This document shows positions 46,930 to 57,061 of a stretch of 64,000 nt of DNA, in pieces. The stretch is from Lactobacillus mulieris. Its GTDB lineage: Bacteria; Bacillota; Bacilli; Lactobacillales; Lactobacillaceae. The first letter of the stretch is position 1; each line of letters opens with the position of its first letter. Under the pieces are notes generated by a model. It was not told where the DNA came from. It ran no database searches and saw only the letters and a list, made by a program, of their open reading frames with translations. Location of the stretch: positions 1 through 64,000 of the forward strand of contig NZ_SDGL01000009.1 in NCBI RefSeq assembly GCF_007095465.1. Direction: 5' to 3'. Position numbers and translations under genes: made by a program.

Positions 46930-48225
46930 TTGAAAAAAGAAATTACCTTTACCCAAGGTCTTGCAACATTAGTTGGTAGCGTAATTGGGGCCGGTGTATT
47001 TTTTAAAATTGGAACAATCAGTCAACAAACTAACTCTGCTGGTTTAACAATATTTGTCTGGATTTTAGCTGGTTTTTTATCACTAGCATCTGGTTTAACA
47101 ATCGCAGAAGTTGCTGCCGAATTACCTGTAAATGGCTCCATTCAATATTTAGAATATACTTATGGTAGTATCTGGGGGTTTTTATTCGGTTGGGCTCAAA
47201 TAATTGTCTATTTCCCTGCTGAAGCTGGAGCCAGCAGCTCAATTTTGGGTACTCAAGCTAGCAACCTCTTTGGAAACAAGATTGCCGCTCTACCAATTTC
47301 ATTGTGTATGATTACTTTTATTTTCTTAACTAATTTATTAGGAACTAAATTTTCAAGTAAATTACAATCGGTAGTCACTGTGATTAAAGTTATCCCACTT
47401 ATTTTAATCATTATCTTTGGTTTAATGGCTCCTGAACAACATTTTAGCTTTACAGGTTTTGCATCAAAGAATGCTGTTCCACTAGTAACTGCAATAAGTG
47501 GTGGATTATTATCTGCTCTTTTCGCTTTCGATGGGTGGGTTAGTGTTACTAACTTAGCTGGTGATTTAAAAAATCCTCAAAAGGATATGGCTAAGATTTT
47601 AATTTGGGGATTAGGAATTGTTACAGCCATCTATGTTTTAGTCAACTTTGTATTTTTAAAAACTTTACCATTTAATAGCATTTATGGTAATCAAAATACT
47701 GCTTTCAATACTAGTATTAAGCTATTTGGGAATATGGGCGGTAAATTAGTTACAATTGGTATTTTGATATCTTGTTATGGTGCCGCTAATGCTTTCATGC
47801 TTACTGGTATGCGCGCTCCATATATTTTAGCCCAAAATAATTTATTACCATTTTCCCATCAATTCAAACAAGTTAATAAAAAGACGGGAGTTCCCGTCTT
47901 AGGTGCCGTTACTATCTGGCTCATCACAATGGCTATGATTAGTTTAGGTAATTTCGATATTCTAACTGACATGCTGGTATTTGTAATGTGGTTTTTCACA
48001 ATTATGTTAACCCTATGTCAACCTATTTTGCGTCGTCGCAAGCCTAATCTTAACCGCCCATTTATGGTGCCGTTTTATCCAATTACACCAATAATTGCTT
48101 TAGCAGGTGGTATTTTTATCATTATAATGACTGTTATTAATCAATTCTGGCTATCATTAATTGGATCTGGACTTACTGTATTAGGGCTTCCAATATACTT
48201 TTATAAGAAAAAACAGAATAAGTAA
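46930..48225 (+). CDS. APC-family amino acid permease
   Basis: 431 aa with about 12 membrane helices. It starts at TTG 46930 after AAGAGGAG, the only start that keeps the first helix. The signature FTQGLATLVGSVIGAGVFFKIG in helix 1 (GxGIG-type substrate loop) and FAFDGWVSVTNLAGDLKNPQKDM in helix 6 are typical of the L-type/APC amino acid exchangers. Substrate not predictable. Stands alone, convergent with hpt. Confidence 0.92.
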   Translation: MKKEITFTQGLATLVGSVIGAGVFFKIGTISQQTNSAGLTIFVWILAGFLSLASGLTIAEVAAELPVNGSIQYLEYTYGSIWGFLFGWAQIIVYFPAEAGASSSILGTQASNLFGNKIAALPISLCMITFIFLTNLLGTKFSSKLQSVVTVIKVIPLILIIIFGLMAPEQHFSFTGFASKNAVPLVTAISGGLLSALFAFDGWVSVTNLAGDLKNPQKDMAKILIWGLGIVTAIYVLVNFVFLKTLPFNSIYGNQNTAFNTSIKLFGNMGGKLVTIGILISCYGAANAFMLTGMRAPYILAQNNLLPFSHQFKQVNKKTGVPVLGAVTIWLITMAMISLGNFDILTDMLVFVMWFFTIMLTLCQPILRRRKPNLNRPFMVPFYPITPIIALAGGIFIIIMTVINQFWLSLIGSGLTVLGLPIYFYKKKQNK

Positions 48226-48229
48226 TAAA

Positions 48230-48269
48230 AGAGGCTATATTCACTTCACCGTTAAATATAGCCTCTTGA
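48230..48269. terminator. Bidirectional terminator between the permease gene and hpt
   Basis: AAGAGGCTATA pairs with TATAGCCTCTT around a loop of about 15 bases, T-rich on both outer sides. Confidence 0.88.
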
Positions 48270-48273
48270 TATT

Positions 48274-48837
48274 TTATTTATTTGCATATGCTTGAATAAC
48301 TTCTGGCTTTACAACACCAATATATGGAATATTTCTAAACATATTATAAAAGTCTAATCCATAACCAACTACATATTGATTACCAACTTCTGACCCATAA
48401 TAGTCAACAACCACATCATCAACCCGACGAGATGGCTTATCTAGCAATGCCACACATTTAACACTTCTAGCTCCTAAACTAAGAAAGTGCTGCTTCATAA
48501 ACTTCATTGTATGTCCGGTATCAACAATATCTTCAACAATTAAAACGTCTTTATCAGTTAAATCAGTATGAACATCTTTAACTAACTTAACTTTACCAGA
48601 TGATTCCAAACCATTACCATAACTAGATACATCAATAAAGTCCATCTTACAACGTACATCCATTTCACGAGCAAGATCAGTCATGAAGAAAATTGCACCA
48701 GTTAATGCCCCTACTAATACCGGCTCTTTTCCAGCATAATCTTCAGTTAATTGCTTACCTAGCCGGACACACATTTCATGAATATCATCACGACTAAATA
48801 AAGTACTTTCTAAAATATCTTCGATATTATCTCTCAT
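48274..48837 (-). CDS. hpt: Hypoxanthine phosphoribosyltransferase
   Basis: 187 aa. The PRPP-binding motif is VLIVEDIVDTGHTM (about 95-108), with the PVLVGALTGAIFFMTDLAR hood loop and a conserved DFIDVSSYGNG. It salvages hypoxanthine and guanine with PRPP. The gene usually follows tilS near ftsH; that context is absent here, where it stands alone. Confidence 0.92.
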   Translation of the reverse strand: MRDNIEDILESTLFSRDDIHEMCVRLGKQLTEDYAGKEPVLVGALTGAIFFMTDLAREMDVRCKMDFIDVSSYGNGLESSGKVKLVKDVHTDLTDKDVLIVEDIVDTGHTMKFMKQHFLSLGARSVKCVALLDKPSRRVDDVVVDYYGSEVGNQYVVGYGLDFYNMFRNIPYIGVVKPEVIQAYANK

Positions 48838-48893
48838 TGCTAACCTATCCTTGAATCCTTATCTATACAATTCTATTTAAATTAATAATAACA

Positions 48894-48923
48894 AAAAAAG
48901 CACTAATTTGTCAGTGCTTTTGT
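48894..48923 (-). terminator. Terminator of the CNNM/CorC-type gene
   Basis: AAAAGCACT-GACAAATT-AGTGCTTTTTTT on the minus strand. Confidence 0.92.
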
Positions 48924-48928
48924 GAATA

Positions 48929-50269
48929 TTATTCAGTAGTTTTGGAATTATTATTCAGTTTTTCAACATTGAACCATCTCATGAAGCCTTGCTCTATTTC
49001 AGCAACTTCAAATTTATAACCTTCAACAGTTACACTATCACCCTTCTTCAAGTCTGGATAGTGTTCCATCATATAACCACCGATTGTGATTATATCGCTA
49101 TCTTGGAATGCCTTAAGCTTTTCATGATAAAATCTTTCAAAGTCGTACAAAGTGGTCTTTCCTGAAACGCGGACCTTACCATCCTTATCTCGGATAATAT
49201 ATTCATCAGAAACGTCATCAATTTCATCTTTAATTGATCCAAACAGTTCTTCATAAATATCCTTATCAGTAACAATCCCACTAGTTCCACCATATTCATC
49301 AACAACTAAAACGATTGGAGTATGTTTTTGAATCATTAATTGCAAAATATCTTGAATAGGCATGGATTCTGGTACCGTGATAATAGCTCTAATCAATCTA
49401 CTTAATGATGCGTTGTTACCTTCATTACTCTGTTCTACAATGTCATAAGCATAAACATAGCCAACCACATCATCTTTATCATTATCACGCACAACTGGGA
49501 AACGACTAAAGCCTTCATCTAAATATAACTTTAGAGCAGTCTTTACCGTATCAGTAGCATCAAGAACAGTTAATCGTGTTCTATCAGTCATAATGTCCTT
49601 AGCTACTTTATCATTTAATTCAAAAGCTCGCTCCATATACTTCAAATCTTCTTTATCAAGTGCACCACCTGTTACTGCTAAACGTGACAACTTAATAATT
49701 TCAGATTGTGAATAAATCTCATTTTCTTCAGCAGCTTCTTTAAAGCCCATTAATTTTAAAACACCATTAGAACTAGTATTTAAAATCCACACAAATGGGT
49801 AAACCAAGGTGTGAAAACATTTAAGGGGAGTTACAATTACCATTAACATTTTTACAGGCATATCAATTGCAATATTTTTAGGTACAATTTCCGTAAAAAC
49901 GACCTCTAAATAGGTTAACAATAATACCCCTAAAACAGCTCCAACAGATTTAGCTAAAGATTCACCAAGTGGACTAAACTTTAATCCCCTAATAATAAGT
50001 TCTGATAAAGTATCTGTGGAGAACCAACCTAAAACAACCCCAACTAAGGTTGTACCTACCTGTGTTGTTGACAGGTACTCATTCAGATTATGAACCATAT
50101 GCAAAGCTCGTTTTAGCTTTTTTAAATTACCTTCTTTGTTAGTAATCATATCTTCAAGCTGGCTTGGTCTTGTTTGAACAAGCGCAAACTCAGAAATAAC
50201 AAAAAAAGTAGCAAATCCCAAAATAATAAGTGTAGCAACTAAATTAGTCACTATCTGACTAGTATCCAA
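48929..50269 (-). CDS. CNNM/CorC-type membrane protein (DUF21, CBS pair, CorC_HlyC)
   Basis: 446 aa. A DUF21 membrane domain (about 1-190, four helices, with the VFTEIVPKNIAI motif) is followed by two CBS domains (about 215-335, including VLVVDEYGGTSGIVTDKDI) and a CorC_HlyC domain (about 350-435). It is the complete version of the family whose cytosolic part is encoded at 26905-27762. Members take part in Mg2+ efflux or homeostasis. Single gene with its own terminator. Confidence 0.92.
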   Translation of the reverse strand: MDTSQIVTNLVATLIILGFATFFVISEFALVQTRPSQLEDMITNKEGNLKKLKRALHMVHNLNEYLSTTQVGTTLVGVVLGWFSTDTLSELIIRGLKFSPLGESLAKSVGAVLGVLLLTYLEVVFTEIVPKNIAIDMPVKMLMVIVTPLKCFHTLVYPFVWILNTSSNGVLKLMGFKEAAEENEIYSQSEIIKLSRLAVTGGALDKEDLKYMERAFELNDKVAKDIMTDRTRLTVLDATDTVKTALKLYLDEGFSRFPVVRDNDKDDVVGYVYAYDIVEQSNEGNNASLSRLIRAIITVPESMPIQDILQLMIQKHTPIVLVVDEYGGTSGIVTDKDIYEELFGSIKDEIDDVSDEYIIRDKDGKVRVSGKTTLYDFERFYHEKLKAFQDSDIITIGGYMMEHYPDLKKGDSVTVEGYKFEVAEIEQGFMRWFNVEKLNNNSKTTE

Positions 50270-50335
50270 TTTTTATATCACCTTTAAAAATAAAAATTAC
50301 AATAAACTATTTATATTTTACCATTAGCTAGGCAT

Positions 50336-50992
50336 TTATTTAATTAATTTGAAAATTTTGTCAAATGGAACTCTTCCCGGAATATAAGTTGGTGAATTTA
50401 CTTCAGCAGCTTTATCAGCATAGCCAATGGCAATTGCCATTCCAATCGCCTCATCATCAGGAATATTGGTATATTTTCTAATTAAATCAGGATAAGCAAC
50501 CAATGAATGGGCTGGCATTGTATCTAATCCACGATTGATTGCTAAAAGCATAATACTTTGTGCAAAAATACCTAAATCAAAAACTGACCATGCAGGAGAT
50601 TTTTTGGGTATCGTCAAAAAAATAATCGCTGGAGCATAGAACATATTATTATTAGCATTTTCAAATAATTCAGTTTTATTATGCAAAAAGTATGTAACAA
50701 AAGCGCCCATATTAGACATATTTTGACTAGGGAAAGTTGACCAATCAATTGATAACATTGTTGAAAAATCTTCACTAACCGGTGCTTTACGTGCAATATA
50801 TGCCTTGTTTTCACGCTTTAATTTTAATAAAGCTCCACCAGTAATGGCATATGCTCTCCAAGGTTGCGAATTAAGCAATGATGGTGATTGTTGAGCTTTT
50901 TTAATAATCTCTTTGATTAATTCATCATCTACTTTACGAGTTGAAAATTTTCGAGTTGCACGTTCCTTATTGAACACCTCTTCAAAATCCAT
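50336..50992 (-). CDS. Nitroreductase-family flavoprotein
   Basis: 218 aa from the ATG preceded by TTGGAGAG. The FMN-binding RATRKFSTRKV, PSLLNSQPWRAYAI (Q-P-W) and a C-terminal GMAIGYADKAAEVN are typical of NfsA/NfnB-like oxygen-insensitive nitroreductases using NAD(P)H. Physiological substrate unknown; oxidised quinones or nitro compounds are usual in vitro. Single gene. Confidence 0.92.
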   Translation of the reverse strand: MDFEEVFNKERATRKFSTRKVDDELIKEIIKKAQQSPSLLNSQPWRAYAITGGALLKLKRENKAYIARKAPVSEDFSTMLSIDWSTFPSQNMSNMGAFVTYFLHNKTELFENANNNMFYAPAIIFLTIPKKSPAWSVFDLGIFAQSIMLLAINRGLDTMPAHSLVAYPDLIRKYTNIPDDEAIGMAIAIGYADKAAEVNSPTYIPGRVPFDKIFKLIK

Positions 50993-51077
50993 AATATATC
51001 TCTCCAATCAAGTTACACTTTCAATTTATATTATAAGAAAAATGCTTTCAGTTTACTAATATTTTCATCTAATAAAA

Positions 51078-51106
51078 AAGTGTCTGACCAGAGGTCAGAC
51101 ACTTAT
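51078..51106 (-). terminator. xfp terminator
   Basis: AAGTGTCTGACC-TCT-GGTCAGACACTTTTTT on the minus strand, a perfect 12-bp stem. Confidence 0.95.
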
Positions 51107-51116
51107 ATTTTAAGAC

Positions 51117-53486
51117 TTAGTTTAAGCCTTTCCATTTCCATTCAGTAACTTCAGGAATATCCTTACCATTATCACGAATGTAAGTGTGGTGCTTAGATAA
51201 AAGTCTATCCATTTCATCAATAAAGCCTGCTGCTGGTAAATCAAGATGTTCAACAGCATCTTTGGCTAAGTGGAAACGGTCAATTTCATTTAATACACGC
51301 ATATCAAATGGAGTAGTAATGTCACCATTTTCTTCATAACCATGAATTGATACATTATGATTATGACGATCGAACCAAATTGATTCCATCATTGGCTTGA
51401 AGCCATGCCATGCAAAGATTACTGGCTTATCCTTAGTAAACAAACGATCAAATTCTTCATCTGATAAACCATTTGGATTCTTACGTTGACTTTGCATCTT
51501 CATTACATCCAAGACGTTAATGTAACGAATCTTAAGTTCTGGGAAATTCTTGTGCAATAAATCAATTGCCGCTAAAGTTTCCAAAGTTGGTTCTGTACCA
51601 GTTGAAGCAAAGACTACGTCTGGTTCAGCATGTTCATCAGTTGATGCCCAGTCAATATAACTAAGGCCATTTTCAACTAATCTTTGAGCTTCTTCTTTAC
51701 TAAACCATTGAGGACGAGGTTGTTTTGAAGTTACCAAAACATTGATACATTCACGGTCCGCAAAAGCTTTATTACTTACAGCAAGTAATGAGTTAGTATC
51801 AGCAGGCAAGTATTCATGAATTAAATCTGGACGATTCTTTTCAAAGAGGTGGGTTAAAAGACCTGGATCTTGGTGAGTGTATCCGTTGTGATCTTGTTGG
51901 AAAACAGTTGAAGTATCAACAATGTTAAGTGCTGGGTAATCATGTCTCCAGTATTGTTCTTTAGCCTTTCTGAGCCATTTCATATGTTGAGTTAGCATTG
52001 AGTCAACAACTCTACCAAAAGCTTCGTAAGTTGCAAAGAAGCCATGACGACCTGTTAAGACATACCCTTCAAGCCATCCTTCTGCTTGGTGTTCTGACAA
52101 TTGAGAATCAATCATTCTACCAGAACGAGCTAAATCTTCATCGTTTGGTTCTTCAATATCTTCCATCCATTGACGCTTTTGTCCATCTAAAATAGTGAAC
52201 AAGCGGTTAGACTTAGATTCATCAGGACCAAAGCCACGGAAGTTAGTTGGATTCAAATTAGCAATTTCATTTAGATATTTAGACCATTCTGCCATATCTT
52301 GCTTTTCAACACTACCTGGCTTATCAAAATCAATTGCATAATTTCTCCAATCAGGTAAGTGAAGCCGCTTAGGATTAATACCACCATTTGTGACTGGATT
52401 CATTGCCATTCTTTGATCGCCTTGAACTGTATTTTCAAGAACGATATCTTTTGGTGAGCCATCTTCATTAAATAATTCTTCTGGCTTGTAGCTCTTCATC
52501 CAATCAATAAGCATATCTTTATGTTCCATATGTTCTTGATCTACTGGAATTGGAATTTGGTGAGCTCTAAATGAATTTTCAATTGGGTTACCATCTAAAT
52601 CAAACTTAGGACCAGTCCATCCCTTTGGTGCACGTAAAACAAGCATTGGCCATTGTGGCATTGAGTCATCACCACTTTCACGAGCGTGCTTTTGAATAGC
52701 CTTAATATCTTCAATAGCTTTATCTAATTCCTTAGCCATCAATTCGTGAGCTTCCATGTGGCTTAAACCATGAACATTTACAAAGTATGGCTTCCAACCC
52801 ATACCTTCAAAGTATTGAGTTAATTCACTATCGCTCATTCTTGAAACAATAGTAGGATTTGAAATCTTAAAACCGTTAATTTGTAAAATTGGTAAAACTG
52901 CACCATCGTGAATTGGGTTAATAAACTTATCACTAAACCAACTTGCTGCAAGTGGACCAGTTTCACTTTCACCATCGCCAATTTCAACAGCTGCAATTAC
53001 ATCAGGGTTATCTAAAATTGCACCAACACCATGTGAAAGTGAATAACCAAGTTCTCCCCCTTCATGAATTGAGCCAGGAGTTTCTGGTGCAGCATGTGAA
53101 GCAACACCACCTGGGAATGAAAAGCGCTTGAACAAGCGTGTCATCCCTGCTTCATCTTGTGTAATTTCTGGATATCTTTCAGTGTATGAACCATCAAGAT
53201 ATGAATTTGAAACCATAACTTGGCCACCATGTCCAGAACCTTCAATGTAAAACATATTAAGATCATATTTCTTAATTGCACGGTTTAAATGAGCATAAAT
53301 AAAGTTTTGTGGGACAATAGTTCCCCAGTGACCGATTGGCTTAGGTTTAACATCTTCAGCCTTCAATTCTGTTTTTAATAAAGGATTCTTCATTAAAAAT
53401 AATTGACCAACTGATAAATAATTAGCTGCACGCCAATATGCATCAACACTTCTTAAGTAGTCTTGTGAATCATAATTAACTGCCAT
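51117..53486 (-). CDS. xfp: Xylulose-5-phosphate/fructose-6-phosphate phosphoketolase
   Basis: 789 aa, the normal size. It splits xylulose-5-P (and possibly fructose-6-P) with phosphate into acetyl-P plus glyceraldehyde-3-P (or erythrose-4-P), using thiamine diphosphate. Recognisable motifs are [49 protein letters not shown], and [16 protein letters not shown] (ThDP binding). RBS AAAGGAG. Its promoter (TTGAAC-N17-TATTAT) carries palindromes between and upstream of the hexamers. The neighbouring ribose/nucleoside genes feed it pentose-5-P. Confidence 0.97.
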   Translation of the reverse strand: MAVNYDSQDYLRSVDAYWRAANYLSVGQLFLMKNPLLKTELKAEDVKPKPIGHWGTIVPQNFIYAHLNRAIKKYDLNMFYIEGSGHGGQVMVSNSYLDGSYTERYPEITQDEAGMTRLFKRFSFPGGVASHAAPETPGSIHEGGELGYSLSHGVGAILDNPDVIAAVEIGDGESETGPLAASWFSDKFINPIHDGAVLPILQINGFKISNPTIVSRMSDSELTQYFEGMGWKPYFVNVHGLSHMEAHELMAKELDKAIEDIKAIQKHARESGDDSMPQWPMLVLRAPKGWTGPKFDLDGNPIENSFRAHQIPIPVDQEHMEHKDMLIDWMKSYKPEELFNEDGSPKDIVLENTVQGDQRMAMNPVTNGGINPKRLHLPDWRNYAIDFDKPGSVEKQDMAEWSKYLNEIANLNPTNFRGFGPDESKSNRLFTILDGQKRQWMEDIEEPNDEDLARSGRMIDSQLSEHQAEGWLEGYVLTGRHGFFATYEAFGRVVDSMLTQHMKWLRKAKEQYWRHDYPALNIVDTSTVFQQDHNGYTHQDPGLLTHLFEKNRPDLIHEYLPADTNSLLAVSNKAFADRECINVLVTSKQPRPQWFSKEEAQRLVENGLSYIDWASTDEHAEPDVVFASTGTEPTLETLAAIDLLHKNFPELKIRYINVLDVMKMQSQRKNPNGLSDEEFDRLFTKDKPVIFAWHGFKPMMESIWFDRHNHNVSIHGYEENGDITTPFDMRVLNEIDRFHLAKDAVEHLDLPAAGFIDEMDRLLSKHHTYIRDNGKDIPEVTEWKWKGLN

Positions 53487-53530
53487 TTTTGTTCTCCTTT
53501 TAAGGAATTAAAATTCTTTTTTACACTTAT

Positions 53531-53591
53531 ATAATACCCAACTTTTTGCAAAAGTTCAACTTATTTTATAATTGGTTGGGTCCAATTTTGG
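53531..53591 (-). promoter_or_regulatory. xfp promoter with palindromic operator candidates
   Basis: Minus strand -35 TTGAAC (53554-53559), 17-bp spacer, -10 TATTAT (53531-53536). The spacer holds AACTTTT-TGC-AAAAGTT (53540-53556). Upstream lie TTGG-N6-CCAA (53572-53585) and CCAATTTTGG (53582-53591), sharing the CCAA. These look like repressor or activator sites; the GntR protein encoded next to them is a candidate. Confidence 0.65.
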
Positions 53592-53592
53592 T

Positions 53593-53625
53593 ACAAAAAA
53601 TAAGGTCTCTTTCGGCCTTATTTTT
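53593..53625 (-). terminator. Terminator after the GntR-type gene
   Basis: AATAAGG-CCGAAAGAGA-CCTTATTTTTTG on the minus strand, at the stop of the GntR gene. Confidence 0.78.
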
Positions 53626-54349
53626 ATTGGTTCAAATTAACAAAACTGTTATATCTCATATACTTATAATGAATTCGCATATTAGATACTTCAAAAGGGG
53701 TCCCATCATCTAAAAAGAAAATCCCTTCCATAACACCTACAGGTTCATTAGCTTGCAAATTCAATTCTGATTGATCTTCCGAATTAGATGGCTCAACAGT
53801 AATATTCAAAAACGATCTAGTAACAGTTTTGTTTTGAGTATCTTCTAAATAATTAAATAGGGAATCTTTTAAAATCTCCGGTGTAAGCTCAGGTACGATC
53901 TTTATTGGCAAATATCCTGTTTCAATTAAAAAAGGTTGATTATCAAGTAACCTAAGTCTTTTAAACTGATAAACAAAATCCGATTCATTAATAAATAAAT
54001 CTTGAGCCAATTCTTTACTAGCATTAATAACTTTAAACTCTAAAAGTTTAATTTTTTGCTCTTTACCAGGAACTTTAAAACTATCAGTTAACCCCAAGTT
54101 AGAGCCTTCATAACGGAACAAGGCTTGATTTTTTAAATACAGTGGATTAATGAAAGTCCCACTTCCCCGCTTTTTAAAGATAATACCTTGTTGCGCCAAT
54201 AACTCAAGCGCCCGCTTCATTGAAGACCGTGATACTTGATAATGACTAGCCAAGCTGCGCTCATCTGGCAAGCGCATATCTTCATATTTTTGAGCGAGAA
54301 TATTTTGTTTAATATCACGCATTACAGCGCGATAGACGAAATCAGTCAT
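53624..54349 (-). CDS. GntR-family (HutC/UTRA) transcriptional regulator
   Basis: 241 aa. The N-terminal wHTH (about 5-68: RLPDERSLASHYQVSRSSMKRALELLAQQGIIFKKRGSGTFI) is followed by a UTRA effector domain (about 90-235). The family responds to phosphorylated sugars or related metabolites. It follows the nucleoside hydrolase by 15 bp and precedes xfp, so pentose or nucleoside catabolism is the likely target. Effector unknown. Confidence 0.92.
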   Translation of the reverse strand: MTDFVYRAVMRDIKQNILAQKYEDMRLPDERSLASHYQVSRSSMKRALELLAQQGIIFKKRGSGTFINPLYLKNQALFRYEGSNLGLTDSFKVPGKEQKIKLLEFKVINASKELAQDLFINESDFVYQFKRLRLLDNQPFLIETGYLPIKIVPELTPEILKDSLFNYLEDTQNKTVTRSFLNITVEPSNSEDQSELNLQANEPVGVMEGIFFLDDGTPFEVSNMRIHYKYMRYNSFVNLNQ

Positions 54350-54364
54350 TTCAATCTTCTCTCT

Positions 54365-55288
54365 TTACTTATCTGCTTCTTTTAAAACCTTGGCAAACCA
54401 GCTTACAAATTGTTCTCGATCAATTGCAACTCCAATTTCTGCATTTGCTGGTTTACCAAAAAAGTTATCAAAGTCCATTACACTAGCACCATAAGTATAA
54501 GAATCATTTGTATCAATTGCCACAAAAGCTGGCTTAAAAGTATACATATCTGGTGCAAGTAGCATCCCTACTGCTAAGGCATCATAAATTTCAAGACCAT
54601 CAGTTAAGGTCCCATCATGTAAATTAGACAAGATAGAATACAGCATATCGTCGTTTTTTCCATAATTTCTAACAATATCCATTGTATCTTGCTTAACAAA
54701 GGCTTGATGACCCAGCTCAAGAGGCGCAACTCGAATTTTTACTCCACTTTCAAAAACAATTTTAGCTGCTTCAGGATCACCACTAACATTGTATTCATCA
54801 TATGGTCCATAATTTCCTCGACCAATTGCTCCACCCATAATAACTAATTCTTCAATTTTTTCCAAGTCATCTGGATATTGTCTAAAGTACAGAGCAAAGT
54901 CAGTTGCTGGTCCAATTTGCATCAAAGTAACTTTTTCAGAGCTATTAGCAACAACTTCATGAATTTTGGTGGCTGCTAAACCAGAAACCAATAATCCTTT
55001 ATCTGGTTCAGGGAAGTCGAACCCATCCATTCCACTTTTACCATGCACTTCAGATGCATCAATTGGCTTCTTCACTAATGGTAATTTAGCTCCCGATACC
55101 ACCGGTACTTTAGTACCTAAAAATGTTTCTAATTTCAAAGTATTATTAAGAGTTTTTTCTAAATTAACATTTCCCCATGTTGCAGCAATTAGCTTAACAT
55201 CAAGTTCTTTAGCAAATAAAGAAATCGTTAATGCAACTGCATCATCAATACCTGGATCAGTACTAATAATTAATGGTTTCTTATTCAT
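54365..55288 (-). CDS. Inosine/uridine-preferring nucleoside hydrolase
   Basis: 307 aa from the ATG with RBS AAGGAG; the upstream in-frame TTG overlaps that RBS. The calcium-binding signature STDPGIDDAVAL is at residues 8-19, with conserved LVIMGGAIGRGNYGPYDEYNVSGDPEAA (the N-x-x-x-DPEAA loop). It cleaves ribonucleosides into base plus ribose in the cytoplasm. Specificity (RihA, B or C) is not predictable. The ribose released fits the adjacent ribokinase. Confidence 0.93.
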   Translation of the reverse strand: MNKKPLIISTDPGIDDAVALTISLFAKELDVKLIAATWGNVNLEKTLNNTLKLETFLGTKVPVVSGAKLPLVKKPIDASEVHGKSGMDGFDFPEPDKGLLVSGLAATKIHEVVANSSEKVTLMQIGPATDFALYFRQYPDDLEKIEELVIMGGAIGRGNYGPYDEYNVSGDPEAAKIVFESGVKIRVAPLELGHQAFVKQDTMDIVRNYGKNDDMLYSILSNLHDGTLTDGLEIYDALAVGMLLAPDMYTFKPAFVAIDTNDSYTYGASVMDFDNFFGKPANAEIGVAIDREQFVSWFAKVLKEADK

Positions 55289-55324
55289 TGCTTTCTCCTT
55301 CAAAAATCTTTTAAATTATCATAT

Positions 55325-55365
55325 CAAAAATAAAAAGACAAAGATAATTATCTTCGTCTTATTCT
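55325..55365 (-). terminator. Terminator between rpiA and the nucleoside hydrolase gene
   Basis: AAGACGAAGATAATTATCTTTGTCTTTTTATTT on the minus strand in two joined arms: AAGACGAAGAT and ATCTTTGTCTT (one G-T pair). The T tract follows. It separates rbsK-rpiA from the hydrolase-gntR pair. Confidence 0.82.
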
Positions 55366-55379
55366 AAAATTAAGTTAAA

Positions 55380-56072
55380 TTAGCGCTTAATTTCTTGAAT
55401 TGTTCCGTTACTTTTAGCAACGATTACTTCATCACAAATATTTAAGAACAAACCATGTTCAACCACACCAACAGTATGATCAAGATAATCTGCCAAACCA
55501 GTTGGAACAGGTATTGGGCTAACATCTAAATCTAAAATATAGTTGCCATAATGTGTAGTCAACTTCTGATTACCATTCATTCTAAACTCTGGATTTAGGC
55601 CTTCTTTTTCAAGGCGCTTTTTTACTTGCATGCAAGAAACGGGCAAGACTTCAACTGGTAACTTAAATCCTGATAAGTGGTCAACCACTTTGCTTTCATC
55701 AACAATCCAAATATTCTTTTTAGAATTAACAGCAACATTTTTTTCTAGTGTTAAAGCAGCTCCGCCACCTTTGATGCCATTTAGTTGGCTGTCAACACGG
55801 TCAGCCCCATCAACAGTTAAATCTACTTCATCAACATCTGCTAATTCATCTACTTTAAAGCCATAACTTTCTAATTGCTTTTTTGAGCGACTAGAAGTAG
55901 TTACTATATGCTTCAAAGTTAGACCTTCTTTTTCTTTACGCTCACCTAACCAATCAATGAAAAACTTTACAGTAGATCCGGTTCCAACACCTAAAACAGA
56001 ACCAGCTTGAACTTTGTCAGCTGCTACTTTAGCTGCTTCTTTTTTTAGTTCATCTTGCGTATTTTTATCCAT
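55380..56072 (-). CDS. rpiA: Ribose-5-phosphate isomerase A
   Basis: 230 aa. Motifs GVGTGSTVKFFIDWL (phosphate loop), DGADRVD and KGGGAALTLEKNVA are those of RpiA. It converts ribose-5-P to ribulose-5-P. The ATG overlaps the rbsK stop, so ribokinase product passes to an isomerase translated from the same message. A ribulose-5-P epimerase is not in the window. Confidence 0.95.
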   Translation of the reverse strand: MDKNTQDELKKEAAKVAADKVQAGSVLGVGTGSTVKFFIDWLGERKEKEGLTLKHIVTTSSRSKKQLESYGFKVDELADVDEVDLTVDGADRVDSQLNGIKGGGAALTLEKNVAVNSKKNIWIVDESKVVDHLSGFKLPVEVLPVSCMQVKKRLEKEGLNPEFRMNGNQKLTTHYGNYILDLDVSPIPVPTGLADYLDHTVGVVEHGLFLNICDEVIVAKSNGTIQEIKR

Positions 56073-56995
56073 TATTCTCTCCCCATTAATTCCTTAACTT
56101 CGTTGTAAGTAGGGATTGAAGGCTGAGCCCCTAATCTGCTCACAGCAATTGATGATGCACGAGCTGCAAATGTAGCAGCTTGTTCAATATTAGAAAAGTC
56201 AGCATTCAATTGACTTGTCAAAAAGCCAATAAAAGTATCTCCAGCCCCAGTTGTATCTGCCGCTTCCACTTTAAATGCTGGGACTAGTTTTTCAACATTG
56301 GAAGTTGAAATGTAACTTCCCTTATCACCATATGTAATAACTACATTTTCAATACCTAATTCATGTAGCTTATCACTATTAGCCTTGATTGATTCTAAAT
56401 CCGTAACTTCAATTCCTGTAATTAAGCTACTTTCAGTTTCATTAGGTGCAATCATATCTGTTAATTTTAGTAGCTCTTTAGGAAGGTCTTTAATTGCAGG
56501 TGCTGGATTTAAAACTGTAACCACATTATTTTTCTTAGCAATTTTAAATGCTTCAATAGCTACTTCAATTGGTGTTTCTAATTGTGTAATAATCGCATCA
56601 CTATCTTTAATCAATTCTTCGGCAGCATCAATATCATCAATACTTAATTCATAATTGGCACCATGATCAATAATAATATTATTTTGACCAGCTTCATTCA
56701 AATTGATGTATGCATGTCCTGTATTGGTACCAGAAGTAGTTTGGACATAAGTGGTATCAACACCATAACACTTCAATTGCTTCAAAATAAATCGCCCTGA
56801 TGAATCTTCACCAACTCGATTAATGAAGTAAGTTTCACTCCCAGCCTTAGCAGCAGCGATTGCTTGATTGGCACCCTTTCCGCCACCTGCTTCTGTAATA
56901 TCAAGTGCATTAATAGTTTCACCAGGCTTTGGAAAATCTACTACATGGAGGGTGGTATCGACATTACTTGACCCTACAACAACAATCTTTTTCAT
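56072..56995 (-). CDS. rbsK: Ribokinase
   Basis: 307 aa, PfkB family. The ribose-binding GGGKGANQAIAAAKAG is at about 37-52 and the catalytic AADTTGAGDTFIGFLTSQL near 245-263, the Asp of GAGD being the base. It phosphorylates ribose to ribose-5-P. RBS GAAAGGAAA. It begins the rbsK-rpiA operon; a cre-like site lies over its transcription start region. Confidence 0.95.
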   Translation of the reverse strand: MKKIVVVGSSNVDTTLHVVDFPKPGETINALDITEAGGGKGANQAIAAAKAGSETYFINRVGEDSSGRFILKQLKCYGVDTTYVQTTSGTNTGHAYINLNEAGQNNIIIDHGANYELSIDDIDAAEELIKDSDAIITQLETPIEVAIEAFKIAKKNNVVTVLNPAPAIKDLPKELLKLTDMIAPNETESSLITGIEVTDLESIKANSDKLHELGIENVVITYGDKGSYISTSNVEKLVPAFKVEAADTTGAGDTFIGFLTSQLNADFSNIEQAATFAARASSIAVSRLGAQPSIPTYNEVKELMGRE

Positions 56996-57010
56996 ATCAA
57001 TTTCCTTTCA

Positions 57011-57033
57011 TGAAAGCGGTTAACCATATTATA
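57011..57033 (-). promoter_or_regulatory. rbsK -10 box and cre-like site
   Basis: Minus strand -10 TATAAT at 57028-57033, followed directly by a cre-like element (TGAAAGCGGTTAAC on the plus strand, 57011-57024; about two mismatches to the consensus). A clear -35 is not seen. CcpA binding here would block transcription start. Confidence 0.55.
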
Positions 57034-57061
57034 ACCTAGTTATCGAAAATAAAAAAATAAC

